From an uncultured Collinsella sp. (GTDB lineage: Bacteria; Actinomycetota; Coriobacteriia; Coriobacteriales; Coriobacteriaceae): a DNA stretch of 15,919 bases. Position numbers and translations under genes: made by a program. Location: positions 1 to 15,919 of the forward strand of contig CABQMF010000046.1 of NCBI GenBank assembly GCA_902465265.1, in the 5' to 3' direction. Below are positions 1 to 7,483 of the stretch, in pieces (position 1 is the first letter of the stretch; each line of letters opens with the position of its first letter). Below the pieces are notes generated by a model, which ran no database searches, had not been told where the DNA came from, and worked only from the letters and a program-made list of their open reading frames with translations.

Positions 1-87
1 TTCTTGCGAATGCGCTACGAGGCCGGTTTGATTCATGATGAAGCTGAGTTCAGAAGGGAGTTGGCTGATGCGCTATCTGGTTGCTAA
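1..87 (+). CDS. 3' end of an unidentified upstream gene (partial)
   Basis: An open frame enters from the left edge and stops at TAA 85-87, giving about 28 residues rich in charged amino acids (it starts FLRMRYEAGLIHDE and ends LSGC). The composition is typical of a soluble, helical C-terminus. The next gene has a good ribosome binding site inside this frame and overlaps it by 20 bases, the usual pattern of translationally coupled genes, which supports this being a true coding tail. I do not recognise the family. It does not look like the C-terminus of RmlA, the enzyme one might expect before rmlB. Confidence 0.5.
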   Translation, partial: FLRMRYEAGLIHDEAEFRRELADALSGC

Positions 88-298
88 GTGGTTTTCTAAG
101 CAAGGTTCGCTGGTAATGGCCGTTAAACCAGGCAAGGAGCTTGTTGAGATGATGCGAAGGGTACAGGGTCGTTTTGGCACGTCTGACCTTCAGCTCGTTA
201 CCATCAGTCGTCCTTCTGCATACGGCGAGTACGAACCGTTTGAGTTTGTTCATTCCGAAGAGCAGCTTGTGGAACGCCTTGAGCAGCAGGCTGCGTAA
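68..298 (+). CDS. Small conserved-looking protein, 76 aa (possibly DUF6718-like)
   Basis: I chose ATG 68 rather than ATG 35 because AAGGGAG at 54-60 lies seven bases upstream of 68, while ATG 35 has no Shine-Dalgarno sequence. The product begins MRYLVAKWFSKQGS and has no signal peptide or membrane segment. A compact central stretch, LVTISRPSAYGEY, followed by EPFEFV recalls from memory the short DUF6718 family, whose function is unknown; I cannot confirm this without a search. The gene overlaps the end of the upstream frame and stops 12 nt before rmlB, so it may be co-transcribed with rmlB, but nothing ties it to sugar metabolism. Its codons are visibly less GC-rich than those of rmlB, suggesting a different history. 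Confidence 0.7.
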   Translation: MRYLVAKWFSKQGSLVMAVKPGKELVEMMRRVQGRFGTSDLQLVTISRPSAYGEYEPFEFVHSEEQLVERLEQQAA

Positions 299-310
299 AT
301 AAGGAGAATA

Positions 311-1330
311 ATGTCTGAGATTTTTGAACCTAAGAACATCATCGTCACGGGCGGCTGCGGCTTCATCGGCAGCAACTTCGTGCACTACGTGGTGAACAAC
401 CACCCCGGGGTGCACGTGACCGTCCTGGACAAGCTGACCTACGCCGGCAACCCCGAGAACATCGCCGGGCTGCCCTCCGACCGCGTGGAGCTCGTCGTGG
501 GCGACATCTGCGACGCCGCGCTGCTGGACGAGCTCGTCCCCGGCCACGACGCCATCGTGCACTACGCCGCCGAGAGCCACAACGACAACTCCATCGCCGA
601 CCCGGAACCCTTCCTGCGCACCAACGTCGAGGGCACCTTCCGCCTGCTGGAGGCCGTCCGCAAATACGGCATCCGCTACCACCACGTCTCCACCGACGAG
701 GTCTACGGCGACCTGGCGCTCGACGACCCGGCCAGGTTCACCGAGGAGACGCCCTACAGGCCTTCGAGTCCCTACAGCTCGACCAAGGCGTCCTCCGATA
801 TGCTAGTGCGCGCCTGGACCCGCACCTACGGGCTGCGCACCACGATCTCCAACTGCTCCAACAACTACGGCCCCTACCAGCACGTGGAGAAGTTCATCCC
901 GCGCCAGATCACGAACATCGTCGATGGCGTCCGCCCCAGGCTCTACGGGAAGGGCGAGAACGTCCGCGACTGGATCCACACCGAGGACCACTCCTCGGCC
1001 GTCTGGGACATCCTGACCAAGGGCCGCATGGGGGAGACCTACCTCATCGGCGCAGACGGCGAGAAGAACAACATCACCGTCCTGCGCATGATCCTGGAGG
1101 CGATGGGCCGCGACCCCGAGGACTTCGACTGGGTCGCCGACCGCCCCGGCCACGACCGCCGCTACGCCATCGACAGCACCAAGCTCCAGCGCGAGCTGGG
1201 CTGGAGGCCGGCCCACACCGACTTCGCCGAGGGGCTCAAGGCCACCATCGACTGGTACGTCGAGAACGAGTCCTGGTGGCGCCCGGCCAAGGAGGCCACC
1301 GAGGCCCGCTACCGCGCGCAGGGCCAGTAA
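311..1330 (+). CDS. rmlB: dTDP-glucose 4,6-dehydratase (RmlB)
   Basis: This is the second step of dTDP-L-rhamnose synthesis: NAD-dependent oxidation, dehydration and reduction turn dTDP-glucose into dTDP-4-keto-6-deoxyglucose in the cytosol. The 339-residue product has the expected family length and is an extended short-chain dehydrogenase. It has the Rossmann GxxGxxG motif at Gly14-Gly17-Gly20 (TGGCGFIGSNF). The catalytic Thr-Asp-Glu is at 128-130 in VSTDEVYGD, with Asp129 and Glu130 doing the dehydration, and YxxxK is at Tyr155/Lys159. Other family signatures include LTYAGN, NCSNNYGPYQ and RDWIHTEDH. AAGGAG at 301-306 precedes ATG by four bases. The next gene supplies the remaining two pathway enzymes; rmlA is not seen here. 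Identification is firm; only the final sugar acceptor is inferred. Confidence 0.97.
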   Translation: MSEIFEPKNIIVTGGCGFIGSNFVHYVVNNHPGVHVTVLDKLTYAGNPENIAGLPSDRVELVVGDICDAALLDELVPGHDAIVHYAAESHNDNSIADPEPFLRTNVEGTFRLLEAVRKYGIRYHHVSTDEVYGDLALDDPARFTEETPYRPSSPYSSTKASSDMLVRAWTRTYGLRTTISNCSNNYGPYQHVEKFIPRQITNIVDGVRPRLYGKGENVRDWIHTEDHSSAVWDILTKGRMGETYLIGADGEKNNITVLRMILEAMGRDPEDFDWVADRPGHDRRYAIDSTKLQRELGWRPAHTDFAEGLKATIDWYVENESWWRPAKEATEARYRAQGQ

Positions 1331-1347
1331 GTTACCACACTGATCGA

Positions 1348-1380
1348 GGGCGCTGTCGCGAACTACTCGCGGCGGCGCCC
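1348..1380 (+). other. Strong RNA hairpin, first of two between rmlB and rmlCD
   Basis: Bases 1348-1361 pair with 1367-1380 over 14 positions, all Watson-Crick except two G-U pairs, leaving the five-base loop ACTAC. It begins 18 nt after the rmlB stop. No run of T follows, so it is not a classical intrinsic terminator. Likely roles are mRNA processing, protection of the rmlB 3' end, or control of rmlCD. The pairing was read by eye; function is inferred. Confidence 0.6.
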
Positions 1381-1397
1381 GAGTACGCGAGACGCCT

Positions 1398-1473
1398 TCT
1401 CGGCCCGTGCACGGCGAGCTCCCTTGCGGACATGGGGATGATCCCGGGGGAGCTCGCCGCGCACGGGCCGGGA
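1398..1473 (+). other. Long RNA hairpin in the rmlCD 5' leader
   Basis: Arms 1402-1423 and 1448-1469 are inverted repeats matching at 21 of 22 positions (A1411 opposite C1460 is the exception). The stem extends outward to 1398/1473 with one G-U pair. The loop is 24 nt. Seven bases after the stem lies the rmlCD Shine-Dalgarno AAGGAA (1481-1486). The following ACTTTGG lacks a T run, so termination is unlikely. The position suggests a role in translation or stability of rmlCD mRNA; this is inference. Confidence 0.65.
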
Positions 1474-1494
1474 CTTTGGAAAGGAACGGACCCT

Positions 1495-2982
1495 ATGGCA
1501 GAATTTGAATTCGAGAAACAGCTCACCGTAACGGAGACCGGCATCCCCGGCCTCAAGGTGGTGGACCTCCCCGTCCACGGCGACAACCGCGGCTGGTTCA
1601 AGGAGAACTGGCAGCGCGAGAAGATGGTGGCCGCGGGCATCCCCGACCTGCGATTCGTGCAGAACAACATCTCCTTCAACGACAACAAGGGCGTCACGCG
1701 CGGCATCCACGCCGAGCCCTGGGACAAGTTCATCTCCGTGGCCACCGGCTCGGTCTTCGGCGCGTGGGTGGACCTCCGCCCCGGCGCGGGCTTCGGCAAG
1801 GTCTTCACCTGCACGCTGGACCCCTCGCGCGCCATCTTCGTGCCGCGCGGCGTGGGCAACTCCTACCAGGCCCTGGAGGACGGCACGGCCTACACCTACC
1901 TGGTGGACGCCCACTGGTCGCTCGAGCTCAAGAAGACCTACACCTTCGTGAACCTGGCCGACCCCGAGCTCGCCATCCAGTGGCCCATCCCTCTGGAGGA
2001 GTGCGAGCTCTCCGAGGCCGACAGGGCGCACCCGATGCTCGCCGACGCCCTGCCCATGGCCCCGCGCCGCACGCTCGTGACCGGCTGCAACGGCCAGCTG
2101 GGCCGCGCCGTGCGCGCCATGGCCGAGGAGCGCGGCCTTAACGGCTCCTTCGACTACTGCGACATCGACACCTTCGACATGTCCGACCCGGCGGCCTACG
2201 GCAAGTTCGACTGGTCGCTCTACGGCACCGTCATCAACTGCGGCGCCTACACCGCGGTGGACAGGGCGGAGACCCCCGAGGGCCGCAAGGCGTGCTGGGC
2301 CGCCAACGCCACGGGACCGGCGCTGCTCGCCCGCACGTGCGCCGAGCACGGCATCGCGCTCGTGCACGTGAGCTCGGACTACGTGTTCGACGGCACCGCG
2401 GAGCTGCACTCCGAGGACGAGGCGCTCTCGCCCCTCTCCGTCTACGGCCAGTCCAAGGCCGCCGGTGACCTCGCCGTCGAGTCCTGCCCCGCGCACTACA
2501 TCCTGCGCTCCAGCTGGGTCATTGGCCGCGGCCACAACTTCGTGAAGACCATGCGCGCTCTCTCCGACCGCTGCGCCGACGCCGGGGACGCCCTCGAGCG
2601 GGTCACCGTGGTGGACGACCAGGTGGGCCGCCTCACCTTCACCGAGACCATGGCCGGCGCCATCTTCCATCTGCTCGGCTACCGCGAGGGCGACATGGAG
2701 CCCACGGCCCCGGCGCCCTACGGCCTGTACAACTGCACCAACTCCGGCGACGCCGCCAGCTGGGCCAAGATCGCCGCGGCGGTGTTCGATCGCGCCAACG
2801 GCAACGGCGGCAGGGTGGTGCCGGTCTCCACGGCGGATTATTACGCCAACGCCGCCGGCCCCATCGCCCCGCGCCCGGAGCACTCCGCGCTGGACCTCTC
2901 CAAGCTCGATGCCACGGGCTTTGCGCCCGCAGACTGGCACGAGGAACTCGACGTGTATATGGACGAGTTGTTGGCTGAGTAA
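1495..2982 (+). CDS. rmlCD: Fused RmlC-RmlD: dTDP-4-keto-rhamnose 3,5-epimerase and reductase
   Basis: One 495-residue protein carries the last two steps of dTDP-L-rhamnose synthesis. ATG 1495 follows AAGGAA at 1481-1486; the frame is open further upstream but there overlaps rmlB and the hairpins. Residues 1-185 are a cupin epimerase: DNRGWFKENW near 30-39, catalytic-type RGIH with His72, a Tyr133/Tyr135 region and Asp156 in LADPELAIQWP. The usual GFAHGF segment is replaced by VGNSYQ (120-125), a divergence from classic RmlC. Residues 190-495 are the NADPH reductase: GxxGxxG at Gly197-Gly200-Gly203, SSDYVFDG, and YGQSK with Tyr317/Lys321. The fusion is known in some actinobacteria (recalled). 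The epimerase variant may need a check, but both activities are the best reading. Confidence 0.93.
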   Translation: MAEFEFEKQLTVTETGIPGLKVVDLPVHGDNRGWFKENWQREKMVAAGIPDLRFVQNNISFNDNKGVTRGIHAEPWDKFISVATGSVFGAWVDLRPGAGFGKVFTCTLDPSRAIFVPRGVGNSYQALEDGTAYTYLVDAHWSLELKKTYTFVNLADPELAIQWPIPLEECELSEADRAHPMLADALPMAPRRTLVTGCNGQLGRAVRAMAEERGLNGSFDYCDIDTFDMSDPAAYGKFDWSLYGTVINCGAYTAVDRAETPEGRKACWAANATGPALLARTCAEHGIALVHVSSDYVFDGTAELHSEDEALSPLSVYGQSKAAGDLAVESCPAHYILRSSWVIGRGHNFVKTMRALSDRCADAGDALERVTVVDDQVGRLTFTETMAGAIFHLLGYREGDMEPTAPAPYGLYNCTNSGDAASWAKIAAAVFDRANGNGGRVVPVSTADYYANAAGPIAPRPEHSALDLSKLDATGFAPADWHEELDVYMDELLAE

Positions 2983-3088
2983 GCTGTTTCTCATTCTTGT
3001 TAAGCTTGCTTGCACGTTTAACCTTCGGGAGTACGCTATTCCTGTAGTGTCGTTAATAGCTTACAAGGCATGCTTTAGATTTCTGCTA

Positions 3089-3124
3089 AAAGGGGAGGGT
3101 GCCCAATAGAGCCCCCTCCCCTTT
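3089..3124. terminator. Bidirectional terminator-like hairpin
   Basis: Bases 3089-3099 (AAAGGGGAGGG) and 3114-3124 (CCCTCCCCTTT) form a perfect 11-bp stem with a 14-nt loop. The stem is bordered by short A and T runs, so it reads as a weak-tailed intrinsic terminator on both strands. It sits between the convergent ends of rmlCD (stop at 2982) and the DUF4012 gene (stop at 3171), where a shared terminator is expected. Confidence 0.75.
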
Positions 3125-3170
3125 GCGTGTGGAATATGTTGGAGCGGCCTAACCTGATCGCGCAAAAAGC

Positions 3171-5154
3171 CTACTGCCAGCCAGCAACTTCCTGGGCCGT
3201 GGGGGTGGTGCGTACGGCAAGCTCCGTCTGGGCATCCGTGGACGTGGTTATCGTAAACGTCAAGGTCTCCTCTTCCTGCGGGGCGAGCTGGACCTGTCCG
3301 CCGTATTGCCAGACCTGGCAATTACCGTACTTGGTCTCGGCATACGTAGTGCCGGCGCTGGACTGGATGTTTGAAATGGTTCCGTTGGCCGGCGCGTACA
3401 GCGTTACACCGTAGATCATGTTGCCGAGCGCCTTGAGCTCCGGGTTGTAGCCGGAGATGTAATGCGTAAGCGTCTGGGCCTCTTCGGTCGTGCAGTTGTT
3501 CTTTACGCGAACGGTAACGTCGTACGTCTTCGACCCGTCTGCATTTGCAGTGCCCTGGCCAACCTCGATATGGGAGCTTAGATACCAGCTCATTTTTGCC
3601 CAGGTGTTGTCATCAATATAGACGCCGAGCTCGGGAACGGTGCTATCTTGCGAGACAGCACCCTCGAGACCGAGTTTAGCGATCGCATTCTCTTCGTCTG
3701 CGTTTTCCATCCATACCATCACGCGGCCGGCTTTGGCGTCCTTGGCCACGGTTTCTATGAGGGCGGTAAGATCGACCTTGCCCAGATTGCTCATTACCTG
3801 CTTAGCAGCTGCGCCAGCAGCTTCTGCAAAGTATGGGTCTTGATCCGGAACGGCTTTTTCGAGGTACACGTTGTGGAGGAGAATTGTTGCGGCATTGGTG
3901 CCATCGATGGTGGAGCCATCGCTGAGCGTAACCCCGCCGGTGAGTGCAAGCAGGTGCTGCAGGAACACGGGATCGACCGCTATCGCTCCGTTGGCCACAT
4001 CTCCCACGCGGTCCGCCCAGAGGTCGCGTACGTGCATTCCGGTAGAAGACCAATCGGGGTTCGTGGTGATGAGCTGGGGAATCTTGGTGTAGCCGTTGGG
4101 ATACATCGTCTGTTCGACCTCGGTGGTGGGAAGCGTTCCCTCGCCACCGTTGAGCTTTGAAATGCCGGAGAATTCACCGAGCTCGATCTTGCCGTTCGTG
4201 ACGGTGAGTAGACCGGTGGAGCCGGGGAAGCCGCCCGTGGCGCGTAGCTCGGAGTTGTTCTGGGCAACTACGACATACGTACGTGTTTGGCCATTTGCGC
4301 CGAGCATCTGCGGCAGGTACGGAGCGACTGCCGATGCGGCGTTTACGGTGTCGTTGAGGGTGGCTACGAGGGGCTTGGCTTTTTCAAGAGCTGTCTGTAG
4401 CTGGGCGATGTGCGCGTCGGGGAGAGCGCTCATCTCTTTCGCGGCCTTGTTTATAGATGGCTTGGAATTTGAGAGAACGGTGCACACGTTGGTTAGCAGG
4501 TTGATGTTGATGGATCCGTTTTCGGTAAAGAGGGTGTTGAGGCCCTGACCCTTGAGCGCCTCCGCAACGGGCGTGAGCGCGTCGTTTGCAAGCGTATCGA
4601 GCGTTGCCGAGATGGTCTGAACGGACTTCACATCGCTCCCGAGAACCGGAATAAAACTCGCGATATTCCAGAGTGCACTCGAGGTGGTCGAGTGCATGCG
4701 CCCGGCCGCGGCATCGATGTTCTGAGCAGCATCGAGCACGCCGTCCATGTTTCCGGTTTTTACGGTTTCTGAGGCACTTTGCGCGCTGGCAATAATGGAG
4801 TCTGCATCCGTTTTAACGTCCTTGACTTGCCTGAGGAGGACAGCTCCGGAGGCGCCGCAAGCGACGAGCAGAGCAACGACGATGCCTACGACGATGGGCC
4901 AGCGCTTCTTCCTGCGAATCCTTTTGCGCTCGAGTGGTTCTTCATCGTAGTGAAGATCAAGATACGGAAAGTGAACGTATTGGGCGGTATCGCTGGGAGA
5001 ATTATATGCTTCGAAAGCCCGGGGCGCCTCCTGTGCCTGCGGTATTGTCCCCGTGTCGTCAAGAGGCTTGAAGCGTTTGCCATGGTATTTCGTTGTTGTT
5101 CTCAGTATCGCTGGAATTGTGGTATTCGTTGCTGTTGGAGAAATGAGACCCCAT
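3171..5154 (-). CDS. DUF4012 membrane-anchored protein, with an apparent frameshift near its start
   Basis: The continuous frame 3171-4748 (525 aa) contains the family hallmark NNSELRATGGFPGS (residues 164-177 from the Met at 4748). The same frame stays open upstream to 5162 and encodes about 25 basic residues (ERKRIRRKKRW) then a hydrophobic segment, PIVVGIVVALLVACGASGAV, on 4836-4898: a single membrane anchor with the main domain outside. That stretch has no ATG, GTG or TTG. The only good start is ATG 5154 with AGGAGG at 5159-5164, which reads MGSHFSNSNEYHNSSDTENN and then hits TGA at about 5057-5059. Removing one A from the AAA run (plus-strand TTT 5088-5090) joins the frames into about 660 residues. 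So this is either a real frameshift, disabling the anchored form, or a sequence error. DUF4012 function is unknown; actinobacterial members often sit in polysaccharide loci. Confidence 0.8.
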
Positions 5155-5185
5155 GTGCCCTCCTATAGTTTTGTTCCAGTCCAAT

Positions 5186-5191
5186 AGTATA
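5186..5191 (-). promoter_or_regulatory. Possible -10 element for the DUF4012 gene
   Basis: Minus-strand TATACT differs from TATAAT at one base and lies about 32 nt before ATG 5154, in the 143-nt gap after the glycosyltransferase gene. No good -35 hexamer is visible at 16-18 nt spacing, so support is weak. Confidence 0.3.
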
Positions 5192-5297
5192 CGTGCGGGA
5201 GGGCTTCATGCAGCGTCTTCAATAGATGATGCATGAAATATTATGAATATCGTATCAGTAGCGCATCGAATGTTCGCCATGCTGAATATCGAGACGT

Positions 5298-7289
5298 TTA
5301 TCCCAAGATGCGGTGCTTGATGCTAGAGAGAATGCCCCTAGTGTAGATTCGCTTGGCTTGGGCGTCCTCATCGCGCTTGATATCGAGACGCGGGTAGCCG
5401 CTCGTGTACTCTACGTTGGGGTTGGCGAGCACGTCTTGGCGCATGACGGGGAAGCGGCGCCAGAGCTCGGCAAGGCCCGTGGCGCTTCCATAGATGGCGT
5501 TGAGGTTTGCGGCCGCTACGTAGGCGCTGCCGTGGGTGGTGGCGCGCGCATGAGGGGTGCCGAGGACGAGCTTGTCTTGCTGACGCAGGAGGAACGAGAG
5601 CTCCATTACCTCGGTTTGGAGGTTCCCGTATTCGTGGAGCTGACCGGCAATCGTTTCAAGATCGCTGCGCCGGATCATGAAGAGGTCGGGGCTTGCGGCC
5701 GAGAAGTTGCACGTTGCCTCTGCAAGGCCGTTGTAACCGCCGCCCATGTTGTCCGTGAAGTTGCGGTTGGGGGCAACGGGGGTTCCGTCCGCGAGGAGCA
5801 CGGTGCCCGCTTGTGCGATGAGACCATCGGGGTAGAAAAGCTTGGGCGAGACAATGCCTACCTCGGCTCGGCAGAAGTAGGCCGCAGTGGTTGCGATGCA
5901 GCTCTCGTCGTCGAGTTCGATCATGTCGGTTGCGAAGGCGATGAGGTCTGTATCCAGGGTTTCGAGTGCCTCTCGCGTCGCCGCCCTGAGGCTCGCGGGG
6001 TTCAGGATGATGCTTGTATTCGAGATGCCGTGCGCATTACCAACAGATTTGAACAAGCGCGTCGTGTCTTGCGTGTTGTTGCTCAGAATGGCTAAACCCA
6101 CGCGTGGAGGGCGCGATGCCTTCTTGTAATCCACGTGGTACACGCAGGAATTATGGGTTTCTGAAACGTGAGTTTCAATGCCTCGGCGTGAGAAATGGTT
6201 CTCCAGCGCCGTGGCTCCGGCAAGAACGGCGTAGGGCTTGGACTCCATGACGCCGCCGTTGGTGGAGCCGGCGTGCACGCGCCAGTGGTAGAGGACCTCG
6301 GGAATGTGGCAGATGCAGCGGGCGTGCTCCACGGCCTTGAGGGAGAGGTCGTAGTCCTGAGCTCCGGAGACTTCGTCGGGCGACAGCTCCACGCGGTCGA
6401 GGATGTAGCGGTTCACCATGAGCATGTGCACCATGTAGTTGTGCGAGTAGAGTAGGTCACGGTTGAAGTCGGGCTTGAAGCGCGGGGCGTAGCCGGCGGC
6501 GTCGTCTTCCTCGAAGTTGTCCTCGTCGCAATAGAAGAGGTCCGCATCGGGGTGCTCGGCGGCGAAGGCCATGTAGCGCTCGAGCACGTAGGGGGAGAGC
6601 GTGTCGTCATGGTCGGCAAAGGCCACATAGTCGCCCGTGGCGGCGCGAATGCCTATGTTGGTATTGCCGGCGATGCCTAAGTTCTCGGGGAAGTCAATGG
6701 TCTTGATGCGCGGGTCCGCGTAGGTGGCCAGTACTTCCTGCATGCCCTCGTTGTCCGGGCTCGCATTTACCAGCACGAGCTCCCAGATCGTATAGGTCTG
6801 CGCGAGCACCGAGTCGATCATGTCGCGCAGGTAGGGCAGCGGCGTGTTGTAGAGCGGGCAGATGATGCTCACGAGCGGGTGGAAGTCTGCGGGAATGGAG
6901 CCTTCCGGCAGGGGCTGGGGCTTGGGATAGCTCGCGTACGCGCCGTCGATGCTGGGATTCACCATGTCGAGGTCGCGGCGGATACGCATGCGCTCGCGGC
7001 GCCTGCCCGTCATGGTATCGAGCGACATGTCCTGGTAGGTGAGGTTGAAGTTGGCGGTGAAGCCATCGGCCTTGACGGAGAGGACGGGGTTGGCTCCTTT
7101 GGCCTGGGGCTCCAGGATGAAGAATTCCGCGTGCGCGTTAAGGGGCGTACCGCTCTTGGCGGTAAGGGCAAAGTCCGCGGGGTTGGGCAGCGCGTTTCCG
7201 CAGCCCTTCAGCTCTGCCCGGTAGACAACCCGGTCTCCATCGGCCTCGAATACTTGGTCGATGGTTGCGGTGATGGACGAAGCGGCCAT
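5298..7289 (-). CDS. Multidomain family 2 glycosyltransferase, 663 aa
   Basis: I place the start at ATG 7289 (MAASSITATIDQ); the frame is open to a TTG at 7382 but those 31 extra residues look unrelated. Residues 1-90 look like a beta-rich domain with alternating hydrophobic residues and no recognised motif. Residues about 138-345 are a GT-A family 2 domain: VSIICPLYNTP, metal-binding DHDD at 226-229, and the acceptor-side GAQDYDLSL at 309-317. Residues 395-600 resemble a second family 2 domain (VGLAILSNN; MGGGYNGLA), but the segments where a DXD and a catalytic Asp would be expected read ATDMIELDD and LQTEVMELSF, so it may be inactive. It probably adds a sugar, perhaps rhamnose, to the polymer on the cytoplasmic side. 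Donor and acceptor are unknown. It lies upstream of the DUF4012 gene on the same strand. Confidence 0.88.
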   Translation of the reverse strand: MAASSITATIDQVFEADGDRVVYRAELKGCGNALPNPADFALTAKSGTPLNAHAEFFILEPQAKGANPVLSVKADGFTANFNLTYQDMSLDTMTGRRRERMRIRRDLDMVNPSIDGAYASYPKPQPLPEGSIPADFHPLVSIICPLYNTPLPYLRDMIDSVLAQTYTIWELVLVNASPDNEGMQEVLATYADPRIKTIDFPENLGIAGNTNIGIRAATGDYVAFADHDDTLSPYVLERYMAFAAEHPDADLFYCDEDNFEEDDAAGYAPRFKPDFNRDLLYSHNYMVHMLMVNRYILDRVELSPDEVSGAQDYDLSLKAVEHARCICHIPEVLYHWRVHAGSTNGGVMESKPYAVLAGATALENHFSRRGIETHVSETHNSCVYHVDYKKASRPPRVGLAILSNNTQDTTRLFKSVGNAHGISNTSIILNPASLRAATREALETLDTDLIAFATDMIELDDESCIATTAAYFCRAEVGIVSPKLFYPDGLIAQAGTVLLADGTPVAPNRNFTDNMGGGYNGLAEATCNFSAASPDLFMIRRSDLETIAGQLHEYGNLQTEVMELSFLLRQQDKLVLGTPHARATTHGSAYVAAANLNAIYGSATGLAELWRRFPVMRQDVLANPNVEYTSGYPRLDIKRDEDAQAKRIYTRGILSSIKHRILG

Positions 7290-7483
7290 GTGGATATCCG
7301 ATCTGCAAATGTGCCAGAAGAGCCGGGGCTTCGGTGTTAGTCCGCGGCGAGAGGTTTTGTGATTCGGGTCAAATGATAGCAAAAGGGAGAGTGTGCGGGG
7401 CTTCCTTGGTATCCTTGTTCAGATAAGAATGCAGCCCGGCGCTTAATGCGCTTTGCCGTCGTGTCCCTGAAAGGTCGTCTTGC

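Noticed and set aside
1276..1494. Upstream extension of the rmlCD frame
   Set aside because: It overlaps rmlB and crosses both hairpins, and the translated part does not resemble RmlC. ATG 1495 has a proper ribosome binding site.
1363..3015. A 550-codon open frame antisense to rmlCD
   Set aside because: It is a shadow of the GC-rich rmlCD codons; its translation is repetitive in Val, Gly, His and Ala and has no domain signal.
7290..7382. A 31-residue N-terminal extension of the large glycosyltransferase from TTG 7382
   Set aside because: The residues do not look like the family and would consume the divergent promoter region; ATG 7289 is preferred.
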